Part shown: piece after piece, positions 18,268 to 27,814 of the stretch
How the letters are laid out: the number at the start of each line of letters is the position of its first letter
Numbering within the stretch: the first letter of the stretch is position 1
NCBI GenBank assembly: GCA_003194525.1
Contig: NBIV01000535.1
Span: 1 to 27,814, forward strand
Source of the DNA: Gracilariopsis chorda
Lineage: Eukaryota > Rhodophyta > Florideophyceae > Gracilariales > Gracilariaceae
DNA: 27,814 bases
Direction: 5' to 3'
The notes under the pieces: model-generated
What the model saw: the letters and a program-made list of their open reading frames with translations, nothing else
Database searches by the model: none
What the model was told of the DNA's origin: nothing
Position numbers and translations under genes: made by a program

Positions 18268-20253
18268 CTACCTTATGTGAACGGGGCCTGTCCGGGTTGT
18301 CGCCGGTGCTGCCTGTGGTGGGGGATGAGCGATGGGTGGCTGCTGAGGGCTTTTCCATGGGAGAGGCTCTGGGACGTTTGTCACCCGGTTTCGTGAGACG
18401 ACTTCATGAAGCCCGTCTACCTCGATGGAGATCGTATCTTTACAGGTGGCAAAGACCTCGTAGGGCCCTAAGGTGCTTCGCGTCAATTTTGAGGTGACAT
18501 TTGGCGGTCTTCTGACGTCTCCTGGGGTTTGTCCTACAAGGAGAGGATAATGCGAGAGATACAGGACTTTATCCCGCAGGCTTGCCGAAACCACCTTTTG
18601 AAGTGAGCCATCAAAGGGTGCGCGGTGCACCAACAGTCCATGCCTATCTATACAGAAGAAGGACTTGGTGTGTTCAACAGTGCCGAGGATCTCTTTACAG
18701 AAAGGGTCCGTTCTCGGCTCTTTGAAGAATTCCTGCATGGTTATGAGCAGTACTTCTTTCTCGTCCTCAACTAGGGCCATTACCTCAGGAATACCGGCAT
18801 ATTTTCAGCGCGGCTTACTAAACTCCACGGAATCTCCTGCAAGCACGCTTTCTTTCTCCGTGCCAAATAGGGTCAGGCACGGAACGGTGTTTTCCAACTG
18901 TATTGTATCTTCTTCACCTGTACATATATAGGACAGAGCGTCCAGGGCCTAGTGTTTCACGTTTGGGCGGTGAACGATATCAAACTCGTACTCCAGCAGG
19001 CGCAACCTCCAACGTTCTAGAAGTTTGGATACGTCCGTCAAAGACAAAATTCACTTCAGTGGAGCATGATCAGTCCTCAAGGTGAAGCGCATACCCTCCA
19101 AGTAGGGGCGCAGTAGTAGCACTGCCTACACGATAGCGAGACATTCCCGCTCAGAGAGGGAGTAGTTTGGCTCCGCCTGGAAGCGGCTACAACTCAAGTA
19201 ACCAATTGGCTGCAGTCCAACCTCCGGCTGTTTCTGTAGGAGAGCACATCCCAACTAGTACTTACAGGCTTCCGTATCCAAAGCAATTCGTCCGTGCCGT
19301 TTCGGTAGAACCAATATCGGAGGTTAAATCAGCTTCCTCTTCAGGATTTCGAAAGCTTCATACTCCTGGTCCGACAAATTGTCACTTTGCGTCGGTTTAT
19401 CTTTCTCCAAAAATCGGTTCAATGGGGTTGCTATTCTGGAGAAATTAGGCACAAACCTGCGGAAGACGTTGCACAAATCTAGAAAAGAACGTAGTTCCGT
19501 CTGATCCGTGGCCGGTTTGGCTTTCTTGATGGCATCTCAAGTCTTGCTTGGTACCTGTAGGTAACCAGGGAGCAGTACGTGTCACAGGTAATCCATAGAA
19601 CACTTGAAGAAGAAGAACTTCTCTAGCTTCAGAGGTAGGCCAGAATCTTTCAGGAGTGGTAGAACGTGTCCTATATACTCGAAGTGCTATTTCACGGTGC
19701 GTGAGTGGATGATGACGTCTTCAATGTATATCAGGGCGTATTGCAACTTCAACATTGACAGGATTATGTCAATTGCCCGCTGGAAGGTGGCGGGTGCGTT
19801 TTTCAATCCGAAAGGTATCTTTAGGAATCTTAATATGCCACAATGGGTGGTGAACGTTGTCTTGTCCTTATCAGCATCGTCCACCTCGATTTTCCATTAT
19901 CCACTATTGGCGTCCAGCGTAGAGAATACCGACGCATCGCCTAGACAGCGGATACATTCAGCTACGCGGGTTATCGGGTAGGAATCTCGCAAGGTTACCT
20001 CATTCAGTCGTCTTTAATCGATAAAAAACCTCAGACATCCATGCTTCTCCCTAGCAAACACCACGTAGGAGGTCTATTTGGAGGTGCACGGCTCAATCAT
20101 GCCCTTGTCCAACATGTGTTGGATCTCCTCACGCTTGAAATCGCGTGCATGGGGTCCGGCTCTTCTTGGGAGTTGATGTACTAGGTTACCCTCAGGTGTT
20201 AACTGGATCCGATGCTTGTTCAAATTCACTTGGCCCAAACGGCCAGAGACCAC
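18268..20253 (-). pseudogene. Gypsy pol: RT, RNase H, truncated integrase, right copy
   Basis: Mirror of 4097-6082, with the same domains and the same stops where I compared them. Extra nonsense codons appear only in this copy: at 20074-20076 (a Trp TGG of the left copy has become TAG, next to Glu to Lys) and at 19897-19899 (the Tyr of the GYW stretch in RT motif A has become TAA). From about 19895 down to 18268 it is nearly identical to the left copy. YIED replaces the RT YxDD box here too, and the integrase core is missing at the same place. Confidence 0.92.
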
Positions 20254-20333
20254 ACATCCTCAAAAGCAGATAATGTTTATATTATCCTTTGGCGATAATT
20301 TACGAATTCTTCGCCAATTTGGAGCTTCTCCTG

Positions 20334-21070
20334 TCATGGGGCAGGGGGCGTCTCCTTAGGAGGCAACGGTGAAGAATCATTCTCCATTGCAGTGACAGTG
20401 TCTTGTATGAAGAGGTATTTCTCTGGCGGGATCTTGACCATTCCTGTAGGAGCGGGCAAAGCTATCCCCGGTACGGTGCAGTTGTGGAGCCTTAAAGGAG
20501 AATCCTTAAGGTTGGCAACGACAAACCTGTATAGGAGGGTTGGCACTACTTCCCTGACACCACTAGCCATGGAGTGCTGCTTCGTAGTAAGATGACGGCT
20601 CCTTTGCAAGAAGGACCAACCTGGTGGATGATTACAATTCGGTCTGGCTCGTCGCGGGTATGTGAACACTTTAAACCACGCGGAGTTGGTTCAACTGCGT
20701 CTCCTTGGAAGTCTACCAGTCTACCCCTCTGACTTACATTTGCGTCGGGTCCTGGAGATGCGGACCCAATAACTACAGGAGCAGCATTATGAAATGTCAT
20801 CTTCTGCATGCGTTGTTAGATGCCACGCACATACCGGTCCACAAAACAAATCCCCAGTATACAGCGTACGGCCAAGTGTGGCACCACAAAAAACAAAAAT
20901 TGTCACCTTTAAGGATCCGACACTGAGATTTAAAGGCAGAGCTCTAAGGATGTTTAACGTTCTCCGCAAGGCATCGCGCACTGTTGGTAATTTTTCCGTC
21001 CTTAAGGAGTTCAGGGCCGACCTAGGGATTCCCCGTTTGAACCGGCGCCTGTATCAAAGATGGAACTTGC
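20334..21070 (-). pseudogene. Gypsy aspartic protease and linker to RT, right copy
   Basis: The DTGA motif of the protease lies at about 21044-21055 on the minus strand, followed by a frame change as in the left copy. The linker (20334-20669) is open in this arm for 111 codons. Its protein differs from the left one at many positions, consistent with this being in the diverged outer part of the arms. Confidence 0.78.
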
Positions 21071-21285
21071 AATAGTTGATGTGAGAGGAGAGCATCCTGA
21101 GAAAGGAAATAATTTTTAGTTCTCGCGTGGGTGCAGATACACTGATTCCTTGAAGGGGTTGGATGGGTTCGCTGAAAATGGGGGGTCCACCAATTTCATT
21201 GACACTTGGCGTACGGGTTCCCTCCCTTTCCTAGAGGCGACTTCCGTGGGATTGAGGATTGAGGGAAAGGAGCCACGCGGAGCGT

Positions 21286-23615
21286 CTACGCGTGGTCTTG
21301 AGGGTTTCCCTGAGTGGAGGGTGTCAGAGTTCCAGGCGCTGCGTCAGGGTGCAGCGGTGCAACCAGATCACAGCGTTCTATTGCAGGGTGATAGGAGCTG
21401 TGACCGGGCCCACTGGTCCCTCCATAGGTGGTGCCGGAACTGGTTGAGTGGCTTTCCCCATTAGGTGTGGTACTCGCAACGACCTTGACGGGAACAGAAA
21501 TCGCTGTACGCAGCATGGTTACTATCATTCCCCGTATAAGTGTTGCTGCCTGGAAATTCTTCTCCCTCTTCTGAAGGATGGTGGCCCCCATTGCTGTGGG
21601 GAGAGTGGTGCAGTGCACCGGTTCTCAGGACAAAAATAACCTACAAGGTGGTGGGTACCTTCGAGGATTTGCGAAGCAGACGTTTCTAAAGGGTCTCGTT
21701 GAGTTGTATGATGTTGGTGACGACGACGTCCGTGAACGGGACGGTGGTCCTTGGGGTGAGGCAAAGCTGAGAGCAAGGGCATTCTGCTCCTGTTCGATCG
21801 TTAGAGCTTCCGCATCTCTTGAGTTGCTGATGTCCAACATAAAGGCCGTAGCCATGCAATTCCTTAAGACGAAGGGTGTTTTTGAAAATGGAGCGTGGCT
21901 TCGCCGTGCAGCGCGGTGGGTGTCCCCGTAGGATTCCAAGAAGTGAGCTAACTCCATATAGGTGGTTCAAGGATGGGTGGTTAAATGGTTGCACTCCATC
22001 GCTCGTATCGAAGGGAGGAGTCCCTAGACGAACAGCGACTTCAACTGCCGTTCGGAGTACACCTTTCCACACCTGAAGGCCTTACTCCAAAGTTTGTGGG
22101 AAAACTCCGTTTTAGTCATTCCCATGCTCTGCTGGTAGGAGGTGATGTCAGCGTCGGCATCAGCAACCACCTCGTCTGTGGCGTACCGTTTGAGGAGGAA
22201 GTTGACCACCTCAGTGTACGTCATCAGGAATTTTGTTCCAGGATCATCCACAATGGCGCTTTCTCCTGTGAGTAGGGGTTGCACGAGGGAGTTTTGCGTG
22301 CCCAATGAGGTACAAATGGAAGCACCACACTGCAGAACATTCATGCACGCCATTGGTGTTCAAATCCGAACGGAAACGTGTAAGGACGTTCAGCAGTGAG
22401 ATGGGATCTTCGTCTGAAAAGATGTATTTCTTCATTTTAGTATCCATTCTGCGTTGAATCCTCGTAACTCGTTCAGCGACTGACCTGTCGTAAAGAGTAG
22501 AGCAATTATTGCACCTGCAGGTTTCATAATGCACCATCTTGGCTCATCGATCGTTTAGCGGGCCGATCTTCCTGATTCTTGGTCGTTTCTCGTTCAGAGA
22601 TGCTTCGTTCTCTGGGTTGGAGCTGTTCTCGGAATCGGAGCCTATAATACTCTCCAAGTCGGTGTGCCTTCTGTTTCTTCTTCTGTCCTTTGGGTTTTTG
22701 CTTCCGCTTTCCTGAGTGGTGTCTGGGGGTCTGACGTGGTTCAAGTTATCGCCATTCACCAACAGAGTATCCTTTCCTCCTTGCTCAAGGTGATTTTTGT
22801 CGCGACCGGTATCCTGTCCTCCTCCGTGGGGTGTCAGGTTCAAACTGTTCATAGCGGTATTCGTAAGGCTTCTCTGCTTCCTTGCGGAGGCTACCTTTCC
22901 TTCTCCGGCATGATTAATGGCAATATTCTGTGCTCCTCTGCCCTGCGTTACTTCAGTTTTGATAGAGGGTACCTCTCCTTTACGCAAGATGAAATTTGAA
23001 ACTGTGTAACTTGTGTGGTTTGGGAGTGAACGTCCGCTCGAATAACATCAGAAATCACCTCAAGGAAAGCATCGGAATCCAAAAGGGCATCTGCCGTGCG
23101 AAGCGCACTCTTGGTCCTAATCTTCTCCACTAAAGGTGGTGGTGGGATCCAAGATCTGCCTCGACACCTGCAGGAATCCGTTCGGCGAGCTCTTTCGAGA
23201 GCCAATCAGTGAGGCGTGGGGCCATAGACTCGATAAGTGTATCGGCTCCTATCGCCCCCTGGGCCTTAATCTCCTGCAGTGGCGGCGGTTGTAACGCTGT
23301 CTGAGGTTCTTCAACTTTCACAGTGGTATTCTCCTGAAGCGTGGCGGAGTTATCCGCTATCCTCGGGTCATATAGTCTTCCTTAGGCATTGTTTGAACCG
23401 GTCGACAGTGGAGCCGGCATTCCGTAGAAGACGCTCAACACATCCAGCATGGCGGTGGGTTCTTGAGTGGTGCTGCGCGTGGTGCGTCCAACGTGAGGGC
23501 CTGGTGCTTGAGAAGCCTGAGAGGGGCTTTTCGGGGTAGGTTCTTGAGGGTCCATAGAGGAGTACATTGGGGTGATTTGGTTCCACTTCCAAATTAGCTT
23601 AAGGAAGGATTCCAC
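21286..23615 (-). pseudogene. Gypsy gag, frameshifted, right copy
   Basis: Mirror of 738-3064. Open pieces are 23615-23382, 23321-23130, 22987-22544 (147 codons, longer than the left equivalent), 22537-22244, 22353-22024, 21957-21625 and 21618-21286. The capsid-like part is split by a frameshift near 22290-22350, at a different place from the left copy. The ATG at 22987 and the open charged linker reflect an independent mutation history. Several small indels relative to the left arm are visible near 23385-23450. Confidence 0.8.
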
Positions 23616-23696
23616 TACGAGGGGGGTCCAGTCAGTGCGAGTGTAGCGCTTTTCTGTCGCGCTCCGTTAGATTTAACTTAACAAACGAATCTTCTA

Positions 23697-23709
23697 GGTC
23701 GCAAAACCA
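23697..23709 (-). promoter_or_regulatory. Candidate primer binding site, right copy
   Basis: The minus strand reads TGGTTTTGCGACC two bases after the 5' LTR end, one transition from the left copy. Confidence 0.5.
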
Positions 23710-23711
23710 TT

Positions 23712-24261
23712 TGTGATACATAGAGCAAGTGGTGGGCACAACGTCCGTAGAATAAGACTTTTAGATTCGGCTAACGGATGAGTTCCAATAATTGGTGGTT
23801 TCGTTAATATAAGAGCGATGAGCGGCAGAATCCTGAAAGGAGATCTGCAAGCACCAAGCGGAGAGCGGGTTCACTCGGCAGACGATGATTCAACAGGCGC
23901 TGCTATGGGACGCGTTGGGTATCTGCGGCTTACAAACCACACCTAGAGGATGCCATAATAGTGTACCTGAAGTTGAGTATCACGAGGTTGAACCAGAAGA
24001 ACTAGAACAACCCTCGAGGGTGCTTGCTTTACTTCCCGGAGGTGGAGCTCCAGCAGCGCACTATATGCAGTGCCGCAAAGCTGACCTCGACGGAAACTAT
24101 TTATTGTATCCTACAAAAATTTACGTAACCGAATTACAGTCCGCTGGAACGATTCCTCTGGTTGTGTGCTACGTGGCACCAGTTATAAAATACAGATACT
24201 CCGTAGGAATATTTAATAACAGACCATCCTCAGGAGCATATATTGTGCCCACTGTACTACA
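23712..24261 (-). repeat. Gypsy 5' LTR, right copy
   Basis: Mirror of 90-640. On the minus strand it begins TGTAGTACAG and ends in CACA. It differs from the left 5' LTR at several percent of positions with small indels, unlike the 3' LTR pair, which is nearly identical. The 148-codon ORF at 23885-24331 (+) runs through the LTR into copia and is probably a chance ORF. Confidence 0.9.
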
Positions 24262-24740
24262 ATACATAGCAGCTAGACTGGCTGGAGCTGACCACAGCCA
24301 TGAGGTTGGCAAGCAAAAAATGGTACCTTGATTCAGGAGCAAGCCAGCACATGGACAACGATATTGGAGTATTTGACGTTCCAATCAAGGACGCACTACT
24401 TGCTAAGGTATCCGTGGGCATTGGGCAGTACTTAGAAGTGAAAGGAACAGAGAAAGTGAAATGCCGAGGAACATGCTTTCGGGAAAAGACGCAAACACAT
24501 CTCTCAAAGAAGTCTAATATGTTCCTGGACTGATCTGTAACCTTCTTTCTGATAGTTCCATCCATAGCAAGGGATACATGGTGGTATTTTTAGACCAATA
24601 GTAGCAATGATGGTATCTGCCTAATTTCTAATCAGACTACTGGCAAGGTAATAGCACTGGAAATGGAGCAGCAGCCAGGAAGGCAGCTAAGAAGATTTTG
24701 GTGTTACAAATGTAGTGGAGTATCTGTCACACCCTTCCGA
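24262..24740 (+). pseudogene. Ty1/copia protease and start of pre-integrase region
   Basis: Continuation of the copia element after the gypsy insertion. An open stretch from ATG 24300 reads KKWYLDSGASQHM with the DSGAS protease active site at 24330-24344, then a TGA near 24531. Read further with stops, NSSNDGICLISNQTTGKV (about 24595-24650) fits the gag-pre-integrase region that follows protease in copia. Nothing like integrase, RT or a 3' LTR follows, so the element is truncated near 24740, where Helitron homology on the other strand soon starts. The exact end is uncertain. Confidence 0.82.
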
Positions 24741-24779
24741 AAGTAGTTAAAGAAAGGGGAGCTCAGTTAGTGACCACTC

Positions 24780-26541
24780 AAGTATACAGCCTGGAGTCCA
24801 AGGGAAAAGTCGAACACTTCAAACCGGACACTCGGAGGGAGCACGTCGTCGAGAGCTCATGTAGTATAAATTCTAAAGCCGTACTGCTTCGGAGCGAAAC
24901 TGCTAGAAACGTGATTCAAGGCAGGTCAGCTGGAGCATGCACAGTACTGATCGGTTGCGTGCACCGTACGGAGGGTGAGTCATGTGCTTCAGCCCCAACT
25001 CCTGTACGTGGCGATGGAAAAAGGAACAATCTCAGCTGGGATGAGCTTGTCAACATGTGCAAGGGCTCGGAGCTGCTGCTGCGCATCGTTTTTGAGAAAA
25101 CACATGATGTGCGCGTGCGGTAGGCCTCGATCTTGGAACTCGACGACCTTCACCTGATCAAAAATGGCTCCAAAGAACTGTTCATTATTTTCGAACGACA
25201 TTAAGTCTTTCATGTTGAGAAGCAACAATTGATTACAAATTTCGGGTATATGGGGGAGCGCTATGATTATGGAACAACGCCCTGGTGATTTCGGGCCAGT
25301 TTTGACTGCAAGTCACCGTGAGATTTTTTTTTGGAGTGCCCATTCGTCTTGGATATGACAATGATGTCGTGCATTTGCTGTCTCATTTATCTGTCACCTC
25401 CAGTAAGGATGGAAGCCAACACGAACAGTCGTCTGGCGCAAACAGAATCAGCCTCATTCACGTCCAGAAGGGCTTCGCCCAGATTCTCACACAGAGATGT
25501 ATAATCCGCAACTAGAAGTCTCTCCTGGCTGTTTCGCAAGTACGGTAAACGCTCTGAATCATCCTTTCAGAACTGCTTGACCATGTAATGCTGGGAGAGC
25601 CGTTTGCTCCGTAGAATTGTAGTGAACGCATTCATTCTATCGAAAGGCTGCCACGAATAATACATCAGTGAAGTCACCTTCTTCTCTCGTGCGTAGTTGT
25701 GTCGTCAATACCTAATCTGAAAATGGCATTCGTCCTGGACACCTGTACACAGAAGAACGTAGCTCAAGAGTTCTTACGAGCTGTTCATGACACGGCTAGC
25801 GTCCTGCACTTCATCACCATTTACACTCAGCTTTTCAAGCGTACGCACAACAACGTAGAGCGTCTCAATCTCACCCTAATCACTCCCTGGAATGATTGCG
25901 GCAACGTGCAATTTTACAGGCTTGTTTTGGCGACAAACATGCTCAAAACGGGGCCATCTGACGGCATGAATGAGTATCTGATACGACATTACTGGCGTAT
26001 TGGTGATAGCACACTTATGCGAGTCGCAGAATGTTTGCACGTATGGGTTTGACGTGTGTAACGTAGCTGCAAACTCAGACAGCACTTTTAGTAGAAGATG
26101 GAGCATTATACTTGCCCTCCTCGCCGAATGCGCGTGAGAGTTGGTTTTGTGGATATACATGGACAGGAATGCGGGCTGGACAGCCTGAGCGGGAATGAGC
26201 GGACCTATGTAGGGATAGATTTGTCCCTGCATGGTGTCGGTAGAATTGAAAGTGGAGTCCCCCAAACCGCGGTTCATCCAGTTTGCTTTGACGTAATCCA
26301 TAGACAAAACTTTGTTGTAGGCACGGATCTCAACACAAAAGTGATTTTCTCGGGGCCCAGTCGCAGTCAATAGTTGACGAAGAAGGGACCTAGGCTCCAG
26401 AAGCGCAAGAATGCTGAGATGCTCTTTTGTGCACTTTTCCGAGACAGGCAGGTTCCAGTGAGGGCAGTCCACCACTCTCTTCTCGCTAAAATGCAGTGCC
26501 TTGTAAAAGCGCCACTCTAAATTCATGACACCAAGTTCCAT
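24780..26541 (-). pseudogene. Helitron Rep, N-terminal half with HUH motif
   Basis: The minus strand from 26541 encodes the N-terminal part of a Helitron Rep. The first piece (26541-25876, 221 codons) has IRAYNKVLSM, IGPLIPAQAVQPAFLSMYI and HVAAIIPGSD, followed by stops and frameshifts. Pieces with YMVKQF and TGGDR-stop-MRQQMHDI (about 25385-25410), then SQNWPEITRALF, match the Helitron-like N domain. The HUH nuclease motif is intact in VVEFQDRGLPHAHIM (His at about 25117-25109), which binds the metal for strand nicking. Then MTHPPYGARNRSVLCM (about 24925-24975) precedes the expected tyrosine motif, which is missing here. The gene is cut by the copia end near 24740-24780. The start may lie upstream of 26541. 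Confidence 0.87.
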
Positions 26542-26830
26542 GTAGCCACTCTCATTGACATTTGTGATAGAACGACCGTACAGGCGTCAGATCATGACGG
26601 GCGACAGCGAAAAACGATGCGCGATGACGTGGGAGACCGGAGGGTGGACAGATGACAAGAGTGCACCTGACTGGCACGGCGCACCTGGGGACTGTTGGGA
26701 CGGGATACACGTGTCCAACGGGAAGGAAGGGCAGGCATGCCTGCAAGACCTTAGATAATTTTTAAAGTAATTTTTAGGTAGTCCGTACCCAGGCCCGCAA
26801 TTGGCCCATACCTCCCGAGGTCCTTCGTCG

Positions 26831-26846
26831 CCGAGGTGCACCTCGG
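26831..26846. repeat. Perfect 16-bp palindrome
   Basis: CCGAGGTGCACCTCGG is its own reverse complement. Function unknown. Confidence 0.9.
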
Positions 26847-27325
26847 GGCCGGCTGGTTTACTGAGGAGGACAGTACCCCCGACCCCATGAACGAGTAAAG
26901 GCAGACGTCATCCCACCAAACGGACTAGTTTCTTCTTCTAGTTGGCGATACAAACTGCCCACTAGCTTGTACTACTACTCCGCACGGTACACCACGAGCG
27001 GTACACGACCGCTAATGCTCTACTCGTGCTCCCTGACCACACCTGACGCAGTTGCCCGTCCGGTTTCACAGCTCTCGACCGGTGTCTCCTGACTTCTACC
27101 GTTCGGATCACCCAGCCCGTCTTCCGCCCGGGCTTTCCAGGAAATCTTTCTACTGACCGCTGAGGCACGTCCGACCGGTCAGCATCTTGTGCTGAAGCTT
27201 TGCGCTTCCCTACATTGGTCTCTCGACCTAGAAGACGAATCAAGGACCGAAAATGGAATGAAGCTTCCGAAAGCACGGAGTCAGAAAGGTTTGCAGGAAA
27301 GAAAAACAGCCCAGCCCGGTACGGG

Positions 27326-27356
27326 GTCTCAGACCGCTTCGGAGGCGGTCTGAGAC
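27326..27356. repeat. Perfect 12-bp stem hairpin
   Basis: GTCTCAGACCGC (27326-27337) pairs with GCGGTCTGAGAC (27345-27356) around a 7-nt loop TTCGGAG. It stands about 40 bp before the gag-like open frame. Confidence 0.92.
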
Positions 27357-27359
27357 ACC

Positions 27360-27380
27360 GCTTCGGCCTCAAACCGAAGC
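27360..27380. repeat. Second hairpin, 7-bp stem
   Basis: GCTTCGG (27360-27366) pairs with CCGAAGC (27374-27380) around a 7-nt loop, three bases after the larger hairpin. The pair could form a structured RNA leader. Confidence 0.85.
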
Positions 27381-27394
27381 AGCAGGAGTGCTCT

Positions 27395-27814
27395 AGCACT
27401 CAACACGTTCATACTGGATAACCCGGAGTCACTGCTTCCCAGGAAGTGCAGCAGCGTCCTCCTCTACACCGCACGGTGCGCTGACATCTCAGGTGCCAAC
27501 CGCAACTACTGGGGCAGCCGCGTCTTCACGCAATACATCAATCGGGAACATTGGCTTCGACAGCTTGTGGGACCGTATTGGGATTCACCTCTCGGGTTTC
27601 GTCCGCACGGAACTCGAGATAAGGGTACCAGTAGTGGTCGAAGAGTATCTTGCCGATAGGATGCCCCAAATATTGGAGCAACAGCCCTCTGAGACAATCC
27701 GCACGGTTACCGAGGAAGTGATTTCACGCCTCCAGCCAAGCGTCGACCGCACGGAATTCCAGCCAAATCGGACAAATCAGCAGTTATATGCGAGACAACA
27801 TGTCACCCAGAGCC
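27395..27814 (+). CDS. Gag-like open reading frame, cut by window end
   Basis: A frame open from after a TAG at about 27392 to the window end (about 140 codons), with no ATG in its first part. The start is Ser/Thr/Ala-rich; then come FDSLWDRIGIHLSGF and an acidic, helical stretch (VVVEEYLADRMPQIL, then EEVISRLQPSV). The layout, a low-complexity N-terminus followed by a helix with HL..(W/F)..EL, resembles the N-terminus of the gypsy gag at 738-1222 (MAPHLTDWLSKEL). This is a weak resemblance and no family is certain. The position behind hairpins and a possible leader fits a retrotransposon gag. Confidence 0.4.

Larger units (their letters stand above)
16086..24261 (-). mobile_element. Ty3/gypsy LTR retrotransposon, degenerate, right copy
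   Basis: Mirror of 90-8264, with the same LTRs, polypurine tract, primer site, domain order, integrase deletion and pol stops, so these defects precede the duplication. It also has its own changes in the outer half: different gag frameshifts and added stops in RT. It splits a copia fragment on the + strand between gag (ending 16000) and protease (24300). A clean target-site duplication is not visible: GTTCA precedes and ATACA follows, which at best is a decayed match. Confidence 0.95.
14390..24349 (-). repeat. Right arm of a ~10 kb inverted repeat
   Basis: This is the mirror of 1-9959. The inner edge (14390) falls in the shared bases CCGGTTCGAAA, which lie just before TGTGGAATATT, a sequence that looks like the start of a copia LTR. 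The outer edge is set only by the window start of the left arm, because copia homology continues past 24349. The arm carries several nonsense changes absent from the left arm, for example at 19897-19899 and 20074-20076, all in its outer, more diverged part. Confidence 0.97.
26542..27394. other. Non-coding, hairpin-rich DNA, possible LTR or leader of another element
   Basis: GC-richer than its left neighbour and without a convincing gene; the 145-codon ORF at 26962-27399 (minus) has no recognised features. Because it leads into a gag-like ORF it may be the LTR and leader of another gypsy element, but only one copy is in the window, so this cannot be shown. Confidence 0.4.

Noticed and set aside
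23885..24331. 148-codon + ORF across the gypsy 5' LTR into copia
   Set aside because: It crosses an element junction and is broken in the left arm.
26962..27399. 145-codon minus-strand ORF
   Set aside because: Compositionally like a shadow ORF in GC-rich hairpin DNA, with no recognised motif.
1..27814. tRNA or rRNA genes, CRISPR arrays, bacterial operons
   Set aside because: None seen by reading; all identifiable genes are eukaryotic transposon genes.

Overview
The window is transposon-dense eukaryotic DNA with no host gene that I can recognise. A Helitron (Rep/PIF1-type helicase), a Ty1/copia-type element and a Ty3/gypsy-type element are all present and all broken. The combination and the style of the proteins suggest a filamentous eukaryote such as an oomycete or a fungus, but that is an impression from family resemblance and not a proof.

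Layout: 1-9959 and 14390-24349 are two arms of a huge inverted repeat (a palindrome of about 2 x 10 kb) around a spacer of about 4.4 kb (9960-14389). The left arm is cut by the window edge. Each arm holds the same nest: a copia fragment interrupted between gag and protease by an almost full-length gypsy element with two LTRs. Left arm: gypsy on + (90-8264), copia on -. Right arm: gypsy on - (16086-24261), copia on +. Each gypsy copy carries LTRs, PBS, gag, protease, RT, RNase H, integrase remnants and polypurine tract, plus a proline/serine/alanine-rich antisense ORF between pol and the 3' LTR.

The spacer begins with the C-terminal half of a Helitron Rep/helicase protein on + (9960-12581), followed by about 1.8 kb with a degenerate tandem repeat. 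The N-terminal half of a Helitron Rep, carrying the HUH motif, lies outside the right arm on the opposite strand (about 24780-26541). The two halves are complementary: one ends about where the other begins. This fits one Helitron that was interrupted by the copia/gypsy nest and then had its spacer flipped by recombination between the arms, though two separate Helitron copies remain possible.

The last 1.2 kb (26542-27814) is a GC-richer segment with strong hairpins, leading into an open reading frame that runs off the window and looks like the start of another gag.

The most striking result is that the arms do not have one age. From about 4455 (mirror about 19895) inward to the spacer they are nearly identical, while the outer 4.4 kb differs by about 3-6% in the stretches I compared, including nonsense codons private to one arm. 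This is the pattern expected from gene conversion of the inner part of a palindrome, or from an assembly artefact. All elements are dead, so the interest is in genome structure and in the antisense ORF rather than in an active system.
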